Shown here: piece after piece, positions 1 to 5,902 of the stretch
Layout: the number at the start of each line of letters is the position of its first letter
How positions within the stretch are numbered: position 1 is the stretch's first letter
NCBI GenBank assembly: GCA_003242315.1
Contig: QGUY01000173.1
Coordinates: 1-8,317 of the forward strand
Origin: Bacteroidota bacterium
GTDB lineage: Bacteria > Bacteroidota > Bacteroidia > Cytophagales > Cyclobacteriaceae
DNA: 8,317 nucleotides
Direction: 5' to 3'
Notes under the pieces: model-generated
Told to the model about the DNA's origin: nothing
The model's input: the letters and a program-made list of their open reading frames with translations, nothing else
Database searches by the model: none
Program-made: the position numbers and the translations under genes

Positions 1-90
1 CCTTTACGAACCCGTTTTGTGGCTTGGAAAACCCGCCCCAAACAGCATGATCACCAACAGCATGAATTTTTGCGGTAGACCTTTGCGCAT
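1..90 (-). CDS. 5' end of a probable exported protein, cut or corrupted at the window edge
   Basis: Reading leftwards from an ATG at 88-90 gives 28 codons, starting MRKGLPQKF and followed by the hydrophobic run MLLVIMLFGAG, then a TAA at 4-6. A basic start plus a hydrophobic core is what a Sec signal peptide or lipoprotein leader looks like. A perfect Bacteroidota -7 element lies about 45 nt upstream, which supports a real gene start here. The stop falls within the last few bases of the window, and the opposite end of the window shows clear sequence decay, so I suspect that the gene continues beyond the edge and the stop is an error or frameshift. No family can be assigned. It could also be a chance short ORF. 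Confidence 0.3.
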
Positions 91-135
91 ATAATTGTAT
101 TTAGGTTAATGCAAGTAATTGAGGAGGCTTCTTGT

Positions 136-143
136 CAAAGGTA
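136..143 (-). promoter_or_regulatory. Candidate -7 promoter element for the leftmost gene
   Basis: The minus strand reads TACCTTTG, an exact match to the Bacteroidota -7 consensus TAnnTTTG. A TTG lies 16 nt upstream, slightly closer than the usual -33 spacing, so the -33 box is imperfect. Transcription would begin near 130 and give a leader of about 40 nt before the ATG at 90. The rest of the 91-254 gap shows only a 5-bp hairpin (157-161 with 171-175) without a T tract, so I see no convincing terminator for the haem protein gene upstream. Confidence 0.4.
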
Positions 144-254
144 ATAGCATTTCGCCGCACAACCAGCGACTGTGCAAGGAGTTTACAATAAGTTAATGGG
201 AGCGTATCGTCGATCGGCGACAGCTGCTCAAATGCAATCGAATGCAGTAACTGG

Positions 255-704
255 TCAGTGAGGAACGATCCCCAGCGATGCGATCCAGGCGACGATACGC
301 TGTGATTCTTCCTGCGTTACCGCGGCATCTCCATGCATCCAGAGGTACGATTTCAAAGGCATCGTGCCTCCCTCCAGGACTTCAATGATCTCCTCGAGCT
401 TGTGATCTGCGCGTTCCTTCGGATAGTCGGCAAACGTTGAGAAGTTCAGCTCGTCCTTTCCTTCCCTGATGTGCCAGTCGATCCACCATCCAATGGGTTG
501 AATGTTGGTATACCAAGGGTAAGTTGTGTTGTTGCTGTGACAGTCGTAACACTTTGCCTTCAACACATCGTGCACACCGTCGGGCAATGCGTAAATGTTG
601 GCAATATCTCCGGGTTGAGGTGCATCGTCGATGTTGCGGGCAGGACGTATAAATTGAATGATGATCAATACCGCGAGGAGGCCGAAGACAATCTTCCTTT
701 GCAT
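255..704 (-). CDS. Haem-binding domain (c-type cytochrome) protein, membrane-anchored or exported
   Basis: A 149-residue protein of the Bacteroidota Haem_bd type. Residues 1-20 are a basic start and hydrophobic segment (FGLLAVLIIIQFI), a signal or single membrane anchor that would place the rest in the periplasm. Residues 52-56 are CYDCH, the CxxCH site for covalent haem c attachment. They are followed by an aromatic stretch (YPWY at 62-65, GWW at 72-74). Met115 in the conserved TMPL segment is a plausible second axial haem ligand. The length is typical for the family. The likely role is electron transfer or haem sensing; the partner is unknown. It is the last gene of the desaturase-DUF4254-GT9 run, 55 nt downstream of the glycosyltransferase, and may have its own promoter in that gap. 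No Shine-Dalgarno is visible before the ATG, which is common in this phylum. Confidence 0.85.
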   Translation of the reverse strand: MQRKIVFGLLAVLIIIQFIRPARNIDDAPQPGDIANIYALPDGVHDVLKAKCYDCHSNNTTYPWYTNIQPIGWWIDWHIREGKDELNFSTFADYPKERADHKLEEIIEVLEGGTMPLKSYLWMHGDAAVTQEESQRIVAWIASLGIVPH

Positions 705-733
705 GAAGGTAAGGTTTAGGGATTAGGTAGCTT

Positions 734-764
734 CAATTATAAGTATTAGCTGCCAGATACTAAA
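734..764 (-). promoter_or_regulatory. Possible promoter of the haem-binding protein gene
   Basis: On the minus strand TTTA (764-761) is followed after exactly 19 nt by TATAATTG (741-734). Compared with the Bacteroidota pattern TTTG-N19-TAnnTTTG, each box has one mismatch and the spacing is ideal. The upstream box overlaps the stop codon region of the glycosyltransferase gene. Transcription would begin near 727. It would let the cytochrome be made independently of the envelope genes upstream, although read-through remains possible. Confidence 0.3.
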
Positions 765-1824
765 GAACAAGTTTTCGGAAAATTTGCTGGCTGACCAGTT
801 CCGGTGTGAGGCGATAGAGGCAGGCAAAGTCGCCGCGCAAGCAGGTTTCCTTTCCGTAAACGGAACATGGCCTGCATGGTAATTCATCGCGGCCTATCTG
901 GAGGATTGCAGAAGCATCGTAGAGGTACGGTCCGAATCCTGTGTACGGATGTGTGCCTCCCCACAGTGACAGCAACGGAGTACCGGCCAATGCCGCCAGG
1001 TGCATGTTGGAGGAATCCACACATACCATCACATCCAAAAGCGTCATGAGTGCGATTTCCTGTTGCATCTCGAGCGCACCAGCGACAATCGTGCATTTAG
1101 CGGGAAATGCGGCCCTGACTTTTTCAAAGAATGCAATTTCTTCGCGGCCTCCCCCAAAGAGAAAAAAGTGACAGTCGGTTCTCTTTAGCAACAATTCAAT
1201 AAGACGGTTCACATATTCCCCCGGCCAAATCTTTGTTCGATGATTGGCAAAGGGTGCGATTCCAATCCATTTTTGCAGGCCGGGCGTTAAGCCGTTACCG
1301 ATCAGCCATTGGCGCGTATCGGCTACAGTAGTTTCGTCGGGCACAAGAAATGGCCCCGGTAGCATTTCAAAACGGAGTCCATAGCGTGTAAAGGCTTCGC
1401 GGTATCGGTCCACCGTATGCGGTAATTGTCGGACGACTTTGTTGCGTGGACGTACGAGCTCTTTCTTTTCATGCCTTCCTTTCTTAAAAACGATAACGCG
1501 TAGTCCTGATAGTCGGAGGATTGTTCTCAGGATCATTGTCCGAAGATGGTCGTGCAGGTCGAACGCAACTTCAAAGGGCCCGCGCTTGATAAGCATGCGA
1601 GCAAGTCCGTACATGCCTCGCAGGCCGCGATAGGTCACGTCAACATCGGCACCCACTACTTCCAGCCTGGGTATTCCAGCAAAAAACGGTGCGAATCGCG
1701 GACGGGTAACGACGGTGACGCTTATATCCCGGTAAGCGTGCAGAAGTGATTTTAGCGCCGGAACGAGCAGGACGACATCGCCCATCGCAGAAAAGCGAAT
1801 GACCAGCAGTTTCCGCGCAGTCAT
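760..1824 (-). CDS. Glycosyltransferase family 9 (heptosyltransferase-like)
   Basis: A 354-residue GT-B enzyme of family GT9, the family of ADP-heptose:LPS heptosyltransferases, with the usual length. The N-terminal domain opens with LLVIRFSAMGDVVLLVPAL (6-24), the family's nucleotide-sugar domain start; Asp16 corresponds to the catalytic-base aspartate of WaaC-type enzymes. The C-terminal donor-binding domain begins near GIAPFANHRTKIWP (188-201) and has FLFGGGREE (221-229), VDSSNMHLAALAGTP (269-283) and WGGTHPYTGFGP (288-299). A cysteine cluster (C317, C320, C328, C335) closes the protein. The expected role is cytoplasmic addition of a sugar to a lipid A core or other lipid-linked glycan; the donor sugar cannot be read from sequence. 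The ATG overlaps the TGA of the DUF4254 gene (ATGA at 1821-1824) behind AGGGG, so the two should be translationally coupled. Confidence 0.9.
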   Translation of the reverse strand: MTARKLLVIRFSAMGDVVLLVPALKSLLHAYRDISVTVVTRPRFAPFFAGIPRLEVVGADVDVTYRGLRGMYGLARMLIKRGPFEVAFDLHDHLRTMILRTILRLSGLRVIVFKKGRHEKKELVRPRNKVVRQLPHTVDRYREAFTRYGLRFEMLPGPFLVPDETTVADTRQWLIGNGLTPGLQKWIGIAPFANHRTKIWPGEYVNRLIELLLKRTDCHFFLFGGGREEIAFFEKVRAAFPAKCTIVAGALEMQQEIALMTLLDVMVCVDSSNMHLAALAGTPLLSLWGGTHPYTGFGPYLYDASAILQIGRDELPCRPCSVYGKETCLRGDFACLYRLTPELVSQQIFRKLVL

Positions 1825-2438
1825 CCCCTTGAACTTCCCTTGCCGTACAGTACCGGATTCAGCGACGCGTCGTTGTACATTTTCATTTGCCGGTACACCT
1901 TAAAGCGACGGACTCCCTTCGATATATCTTCGAGAAGCTCATCGAATGCTTGCCGCATGTCTTCCTTCTGTTCCATGAGTATGTTGAGTTTCGCTGCGCA
2001 CTGCTGCCGGTGCCGCTCATCGGCGTCTGTTCGGTGTACCTGCTCGTCCATGTGGTAGATCTTGAGCACCAGGATGCTCATCCGGTCCAGCAGCCAGGCC
2101 GGCGTTTCCGAGTTGATGCGCGCTCCGGGCACTGGTATGACGCCGGCAAATTCCTGTACGAAATAGTCATCGATACGCTCAACCATGTCCGTGCGTTTTT
2201 GGTTGGACGTATCGATCCTCCGTTTCAATTGCATGCCTTCAACCGGGTCGATATCCGGATTGCGGATAAGATCTTCGAGGTGCCATTGAACCGTATCTAT
2301 CCAGTTCTTGGCATACAGCATATGTTCAAGGCTATCAGCAGGAAAAGGATTTTGAATGGCCGCGTCGATATTGTCAAATCGATGATAATCATCCACCGAC
2401 CTCTGAAAAACTGCATAGCACGCATTGGCCTGTACCAT
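1821..2438 (-). CDS. DUF4254 family protein, function unknown
   Basis: A 205-residue soluble protein that I recognise as DUF4254. Family-like blocks are NWIDTVQWHLED (45-56), LKRRIDTSNQKRTDMVE (71-87), SETPAWLLDRMSILVLKIYH (110-129) and VYRQMKMYND (181-190) followed by LNPVLY (193-198). It is rich in charged and aromatic residues, predicted largely helical, and has no signal peptide or membrane segment, so it is probably cytoplasmic. No catalytic motif of a known enzyme class is evident. It sits 38 nt after the desaturase gene, and its stop overlaps the start of the GT9 gene. I recall DUF4254 genes commonly sitting beside glycosyltransferase genes in Bacteroidota, which suggests a role in surface-glycan synthesis, perhaps as a partner of the transferase. 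That role is inference. No Shine-Dalgarno precedes the ATG. Confidence 0.85.
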   Translation of the reverse strand: MVQANACYAVFQRSVDDYHRFDNIDAAIQNPFPADSLEHMLYAKNWIDTVQWHLEDLIRNPDIDPVEGMQLKRRIDTSNQKRTDMVERIDDYFVQEFAGVIPVPGARINSETPAWLLDRMSILVLKIYHMDEQVHRTDADERHRQQCAAKLNILMEQKEDMRQAFDELLEDISKGVRRFKVYRQMKMYNDASLNPVLYGKGSSRG

Positions 2439-2445
2439 AGGCGCG

Positions 2446-2461
2446 CAATTTACTGAAATTG
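2446..2461. repeat. Short perfect inverted repeat before the DUF4254 gene
   Basis: CAATTT (2446-2451) and AAATTG (2456-2461) are exact complements separated by 4 nt. The repeat occupies the middle of the 38-nt gap between the desaturase stop and the DUF4254 ATG. As RNA it would be a weak AT-rich hairpin; as DNA it could be a small operator. With six-base arms it may also be chance. Confidence 0.3.
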
Positions 2462-2476
2462 GTGGAAAGGGGAGCC

Positions 2477-3586
2477 TCAGTTTGCTTCAGCTGTCAACGG
2501 CTTTCTTCCCAAATCGCGGAGAAGCCGGCCGTGACCTGCTAAGGCTTGCAGGAAGGTGGGCAGTGCCCGGTAAGGTACGTTGAATTCTTCCGCCGTACGC
2601 CGCACGATAGCAGACAGATGCCTATAGTGCACATGGCAAACATTGGGGAAAAGGTGATGTTCAATCTGAAAGTTTAAACCACCAACATACCATGAAAACA
2701 GCCGGCTGTTGTTGGCGAAGTTGGTGGTGGTAGCGACCTGGTGGATGGCCCACGTGTTTCGCATGTTGCCGGCACGATCAGGCATAGGGAACGATGTGCC
2801 TTCCACGACGTGTGCGGGCTGGAAAATTGTTGCCAGTATAAAACCCGCCACATAGTGCATGACGAAGAATCCGATACATACTTGCCACCACACGAAAGGC
2901 AGAAATATCAGCGGCAAAATGAGTGTGTAAGACAGATACAGCAGTTTGCTCGTAAGAAGGATCAACCACTCTTTAGTCACCGTCGTGTGTTGCTTCCGGA
3001 TTAGTCCATCCTTCTGATATCGGATCAGACGATTAAAGTCCTTGGCGAACACCCAGGCGAGCGTCATGAAGCCATAAATAAACCATGCGTATACAAACTG
3101 AAACCGGTGGAAGGGCTTCCACGCAGAGTGGGGCGTCATTCGAAGAATACCGCGAGGGCTGATGTCTTCGTCGGCGTCAAAGATGTTGGTGTACGTATGA
3201 TGAAGGACGTTGTGCTGAACCTGCCAGTTGAAGGCGTTACCTCCGATGAGATTCAAAGAGAAGCCTAACAAATTGTTCACCCACTTTCGATTGGAATAGG
3301 CACCGTGGTTCGCGTCGTGCATGATTGAAAGCCCGATGCCCGCAATGGCAGCGCCCATCAGCAGACACAATGGCAGTGCGACCCAGACTGAAGTGATTAC
3401 TCCCGTAAAAAGAAGTACCAAGGGAACTATGTAGAGCGAAAACATGAAAATGGTCTTAAACACCATTTCCCGATTGGCATGGCGCGTGGAGCCTACGGTC
3501 TTAAAATGCTCATTGACCCTCTTCTTCAGGGTGTCATAAAAATTCTGGTCTTTCGAGGGAAAGCGGATGTTCGTGTTCTTTTTCAT
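2477..3586 (-). CDS. Membrane fatty-acid (acyl-lipid/acyl-CoA) desaturase
   Basis: A 369-residue integral membrane di-iron desaturase. The three histidine boxes are HDANH (90-94), HNVLHH (125-130) and QIEHH (307-311). The glutamine opening the third box is typical of front-end desaturases of the FADS/DesA3 type. Hydrophobic segments around 45-63, 66-88, 165-181 and 208-255 give the expected paired membrane spans with the boxes on the cytoplasmic face. No cytochrome b5 domain is present at either end, so electrons must come from a separate ferredoxin or reductase. The role is to insert a double bond into membrane acyl chains; regioselectivity cannot be read. The start MKKNTNIRFP has no downstream rival before the conserved region. 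It heads a four-gene run with the DUF4254, GT9 and haem protein genes. Confidence 0.92.
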   Translation of the reverse strand: MKKNTNIRFPSKDQNFYDTLKKRVNEHFKTVGSTRHANREMVFKTIFMFSLYIVPLVLLFTGVITSVWVALPLCLLMGAAIAGIGLSIMHDANHGAYSNRKWVNNLLGFSLNLIGGNAFNWQVQHNVLHHTYTNIFDADEDISPRGILRMTPHSAWKPFHRFQFVYAWFIYGFMTLAWVFAKDFNRLIRYQKDGLIRKQHTTVTKEWLILLTSKLLYLSYTLILPLIFLPFVWWQVCIGFFVMHYVAGFILATIFQPAHVVEGTSFPMPDRAGNMRNTWAIHQVATTTNFANNSRLFSWYVGGLNFQIEHHLFPNVCHVHYRHLSAIVRRTAEEFNVPYRALPTFLQALAGHGRLLRDLGRKPLTAEAN

Positions 3587-3629
3587 GCAGGGTAAGCTTG
3601 AATGCCTTCCCCGACACTACCAGGACCAG

Positions 3630-3669
3630 GAAAAACAATAATAAAACATCAAGGTAGCGATTGCTTACC
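3630..3669 (-). terminator. Weak hairpin with T-rich tail after psd
   Basis: Thirty-three nucleotides after the psd stop the minus strand reads GGTAAGC-AATC-GCTACC, a six-pair stem with one bulged base (3669-3653). The next 22 nt are T-rich and end in TTTTT (3634-3630). This could end the glutamate dehydrogenase-psd transcript. The stem is short and the T tract is interrupted, so it may be inefficient. The same T-rich stretch contains TATTATTG (3643-3636), one mismatch from a -7 element, and could instead be part of a desaturase promoter, but no -33 box is visible. Confidence 0.3.
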
Positions 3670-3702
3670 GCGTATCCTAGGGCATGCAAGAAATCAGGCG
3701 AC

Positions 3703-4362
3703 TTAGTTCAATTCGGCAAGCACTGTCTTCCCTGCGACCGTCCTGTCGCCGACTGCGACACGGACCTGTGCGCCGGTGGGAACAAAAACGTCTACGCGCG
3801 AACCAAACTTGATAAAACCGAACTCCTCACCCTGGTTTACAGGTTGGCCTTCCTTCACGTAACAGCGAATTCTTCGCGCAACAGCGCCGGCAATCTGGCG
3901 CACTAAAATTTCCAGGCCGCTCGCCATGCGCACGGCAAGCGTTGTGCGCTCGTTCTCGGTGCTGGACTTGGGATGCCACGCCACCAGGTAACGACCGGGG
4001 TGATATCGGTAAAAACTCACTACGCCACCGACAGGAAGCCGGTTAACATGTACATTGATGGGCGACATGAAGATCGATATCTGCGTACGGCGCTCCTTTA
4101 GATATTCTGTCTCTTCGGTTTCCTCAATAGCAACGATCTTTCCGTCTGCTGGCGCAAGGATTTGCTTGTCGTTCAGCTCGACAACCACCTTGGGATTTCT
4201 GAAGAACTGCAGCACAGCAAAATACAGAACGATGCTAACCCCGATGGCTATTTGCTGCAGCAAGGCATTCTCCGGAAATAAATACGACAGCAGCCAGTTG
4301 ATGGCAAACAAAACCAACAATAAAATGAATAAGAGCGTGCGTCCCTCTTTGTGAATGGTCAT
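3703..4362 (-). CDS. psd: Phosphatidylserine decarboxylase, short form
   Basis: A 219-residue precursor of the short class of phosphatidylserine decarboxylases, at the usual size for that class. It decarboxylates phosphatidylserine to phosphatidylethanolamine at the inner membrane. Two hydrophobic segments (about 9-29 and 36-54) anchor the N terminus. The catalytic domain shows ILAPADGK (68-75), ISIFMSPINVHVNR (95-108, His105), HPGRY (121-125) and NERT (137-140). FGFIKFGSRVDVF (181-193) holds the self-cleavage site between Gly187 and Ser188; Ser188 would become the pyruvoyl group. An in-frame start 20 codons upstream (4422) lies inside the preceding gene and is less likely. The chosen ATG has AAGGAGA just before it and leaves 10 nt after the dehydrogenase stop, so the two genes are very probably cotranscribed. 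Confidence 0.93.
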   Translation of the reverse strand: MTIHKEGRTLLFILLLVLFAINWLLSYLFPENALLQQIAIGVSIVLYFAVLQFFRNPKVVVELNDKQILAPADGKIVAIEETEETEYLKERRTQISIFMSPINVHVNRLPVGGVVSFYRYHPGRYLVAWHPKSSTENERTTLAVRMASGLEILVRQIAGAVARRIRCYVKEGQPVNQGEEFGFIKFGSRVDVFVPTGAQVRVAVGDRTVAGKTVLAELN

Positions 4363-4365
4363 GAA

Positions 4366-4372
4366 TCTCCTT
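4366..4372 (-). promoter_or_regulatory. Strong Shine-Dalgarno that fixes the psd start
   Basis: The minus strand reads AAGGAGA followed by TTC and the ATG at 4362, directly after the TAA of the dehydrogenase gene (4375-4373). Strong Shine-Dalgarno sites are not the rule in this phylum. It selects the 219-residue form over the upstream in-frame start at 4422, and it suggests reinitiation by ribosomes finishing the dehydrogenase. Confidence 0.7.
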
Positions 4373-5647
4373 TTAGAATCCGCCCCGGTATTTGTAAGTC
4401 TTCGCCACTTTATCAATAGCAACCATATACGCCGCTATCCGCATGGGGACTTTATATTCCTGCGCGACTTTGAAAACATTGTTAAACGCATCCTTCATGA
4501 TGCGGTCGGACCTCCGGTTGACACGATCGGCTGTCCACTTGTATCCCAACCTGTTTTGTATCCATTCAAAATAAGATACCGTAACACCGCCCGCGTTGGC
4601 CAGGATGTCAGGAACAACCATAATACCTTTATCATTGATGATGCTATCTGCTTTGGATGACGTCGGGCCGTTGGCACCTTCTACTATAAGCTTTGCCTGG
4701 ATTTTCGGAGCGTTGGAGCCCGTGATGACATCCTCCGTAGCAGCCGGTACTAGTACATCAACAGGCAATTCCAGGAGTTCCTCGTTGGTGATCCGCGTGG
4801 CATCCGGGAAACCTTCGAGTGAACCCTTATTGGCATCGCGGTAGGCTACCGCCTTTTCCGGATCAATTCCTTTTTCTGAATAATATGCGCCTGAGAGATC
4901 ACTGATAGCCTGTACGGTCAGACCGCGTTCGTGGAGCAATCGCGCTGCCCAGCTACCCACATTTCCAAAACCCTGCACCGCGCACGTGGCCTTATATGGA
5001 TTGATTTTGAGTTTTTCCATAGCGGCCATGGCAGATACCATAACACCGCGACCGGTTGCTTCGGTTCGGCCCAGCGATCCGCCCAGAACGATTGGCTTGC
5101 CAGTAACCACGGCGTTGACGGTCATGCCTCGCATTTTCGAGTATTCGTCCATCAACCAGGCCATTTCACGCGGTCCCGTTCCCATGTCAGGTGCCGGAAT
5201 GTCCTGGTCGGGTCCGAAAACATGGAACATAGCAGTTGTGTAAGCGCGTGTGAGCCTTTCGATCTCTCCGGACGACATTTCCCGCGGGTTACAGGTAATG
5301 CCCCCTTTGGCGCCACCGTATGGAATGTCGACTACAGCACACTTCCATGTCATCCACGCTGCCAGCGCCTTAACCTCATCGAGGTTTACCATAGGATCGT
5401 AGCGGATGCCGCCTTTCGACGGTCCCAGGATGTTGGAGTGTATTACGCGGTATCCTTCGAAGACCCGGATGCTGCCATCGTCCATGGTGACTGGCAGTGA
5501 CACAATGACCTGGCGGGAAGGCGATTTGAGTACGTTGTAAATCTCATCCTCAAGGCCCAGGATCTGAGAGGCGACATGAAACCGGGACATCATTGCCTCG
5601 AACGGGTTTTCCCGGTCCTTCAGAGGCGCGGGTTCGATATAGGCCAT
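4373..5647 (-). CDS. gdhA: Glutamate dehydrogenase (Glu/Leu/Phe/Val dehydrogenase family)
   Basis: A 424-residue cytoplasmic enzyme, the length of the RocG/GudB-like class, which usually forms hexamers. It interconverts glutamate with 2-oxoglutarate and ammonia. Substrate residues seen are Lys78 (GPSKGG), Lys102 (TWK), catalytic Lys114 (GGAKGG) and catalytic Asp154 (PAPDMGT). Their spacing equals that of K89, K113, K125 and D165 in the Clostridium symbiosum enzyme. Ser358 (GGVTVSYFEW) fits the glutamate-specific serine, so glutamate rather than leucine or phenylalanine is the likely substrate. The nucleotide fold has GFGNVG (226-231); Asp250 at the end of the next strand might favour NAD, but cofactor choice is unsure. 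ATG at 5647 (MAYIEP) is preferred over an in-frame TTG two codons upstream. The symbol is generic. A promoter, hairpin and palindrome lie upstream; psd follows after 10 nt. Confidence 0.93.
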   Translation of the reverse strand: MAYIEPAPLKDRENPFEAMMSRFHVASQILGLEDEIYNVLKSPSRQVIVSLPVTMDDGSIRVFEGYRVIHSNILGPSKGGIRYDPMVNLDEVKALAAWMTWKCAVVDIPYGGAKGGITCNPREMSSGEIERLTRAYTTAMFHVFGPDQDIPAPDMGTGPREMAWLMDEYSKMRGMTVNAVVTGKPIVLGGSLGRTEATGRGVMVSAMAAMEKLKINPYKATCAVQGFGNVGSWAARLLHERGLTVQAISDLSGAYYSEKGIDPEKAVAYRDANKGSLEGFPDATRITNEELLELPVDVLVPAATEDVITGSNAPKIQAKLIVEGANGPTSSKADSIINDKGIMVVPDILANAGGVTVSYFEWIQNRLGYKWTADRVNRRSDRIMKDAFNNVFKVAQEYKVPMRIAAYMVAIDKVAKTYKYRGGF

Positions 5648-5673
5648 ATGCAAAGATTGACTTATCGTAAAAG

Positions 5674-5688
5674 GCCACTTTTTGTGGC
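5674..5688 (-). promoter_or_regulatory. Leader hairpin of the glutamate dehydrogenase mRNA
   Basis: On the minus strand GCCAC-AAAAA-GTGGC forms a perfect five-pair stem, followed by C and TTTT (5672-5669). It lies between the predicted transcription start (near 5695) and the ATG at 5647. The layout resembles a small attenuator or an mRNA-stabilising hairpin. The stem is short, so function is speculative. Confidence 0.35.
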
Positions 5689-5701
5689 ACTAAAACGGTT
5701 G

Positions 5702-5709
5702 CAAAGATA
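5702..5709 (-). promoter_or_regulatory. -7 promoter element of the glutamate dehydrogenase-psd operon
   Basis: The minus strand reads TATCTTTG, an exact match to TAnnTTTG. Transcription would begin near 5695, giving a leader of about 48 nt. At the expected -33 position (5729-5732 with a 19-nt spacer) the sequence is CGAT rather than TTTG, and this falls inside an inverted repeat. A weak -33 covered by a palindrome is the layout expected of an activator-dependent or otherwise regulated promoter. The nine-base string ATCTTTGCA, which spans this element, recurs just before the start codon (5657-5649). Confidence 0.5.
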
Positions 5710-5720
5710 ACTTAATTTCC

Positions 5721-5762
5721 ATTGAACCATCGGATTTCCCAATTCCCCGATGGTTATTCAAT
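5721..5762. repeat. Long inverted repeat upstream of glutamate dehydrogenase
   Basis: AACCATCGG (5725-5733) and CCGATGGTT (5747-5755) are exact nine-base complements around a 13-nt centre. Alternatively CCATCGG/CCGATGG pairs as the core, and outer arms ATTGAA (5721-5726) and TTCAAT (5757-5762) extend it to 13 pairs with a three-base bulge. No T tract follows on either strand, so it is a poor intrinsic terminator for cdsA, whose stop is 141 nt away from it. It ends 11 nt from the dehydrogenase -7 element and covers the -33 position, which favours an operator. The remaining DNA up to the cdsA stop (5763-5902) is AT-rich and I see no gene in it. Confidence 0.55.
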
Positions 5763-5902
5763 TTATTGCGTTAAGGGCAAATGAAATTTCTCTTTCTGCT
5801 GTCCCGCAAAATAATCTATTGATACTGTCAACCACTCCTAAACAAATCCAAACAAAGATCAATCGACAGATTTTTTCGGAATGTACAAAGGTTTTCCCGT
5901 GA

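Noticed and set aside
157..175. GCACA/TGTGC hairpin after the haem protein gene, considered as a terminator
   Set aside because: The stem has only five pairs around a nine-base loop and no T tract follows on the minus strand.
1887..2456. 189-codon plus-strand open frame opposite the DUF4254 gene
   Set aside because: It is a mirror of a conserved gene. The protein resembles nothing I know, has no ribosome site, and covers almost exactly the length of the real gene.
4363..4422. Longer psd start, 20 codons upstream
   Set aside because: It lies inside the dehydrogenase gene, its residues do not resemble a decarboxylase N terminus, and the strong Shine-Dalgarno at 4366-4372 points to the ATG at 4362.
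4931..5500. 189-codon plus-strand open frame opposite glutamate dehydrogenase
   Set aside because: The composition is rich in His, Arg and Ser with no family motif, as expected of an antisense shadow of a constrained gene.
5662..5730. 22-codon minus-strand frame upstream of glutamate dehydrogenase, considered as a leader peptide
   Set aside because: It begins inside the inverted repeat and runs across the -7 element, so a transcript from that promoter would lack its start. It has no Shine-Dalgarno and no run of regulatory codons.
5721..5762. Long inverted repeat considered as an intrinsic terminator for cdsA
   Set aside because: No T run follows on either strand and it lies 141 nt beyond the cdsA stop; an operator role fits its position over the promoter better, although termination is not excluded.
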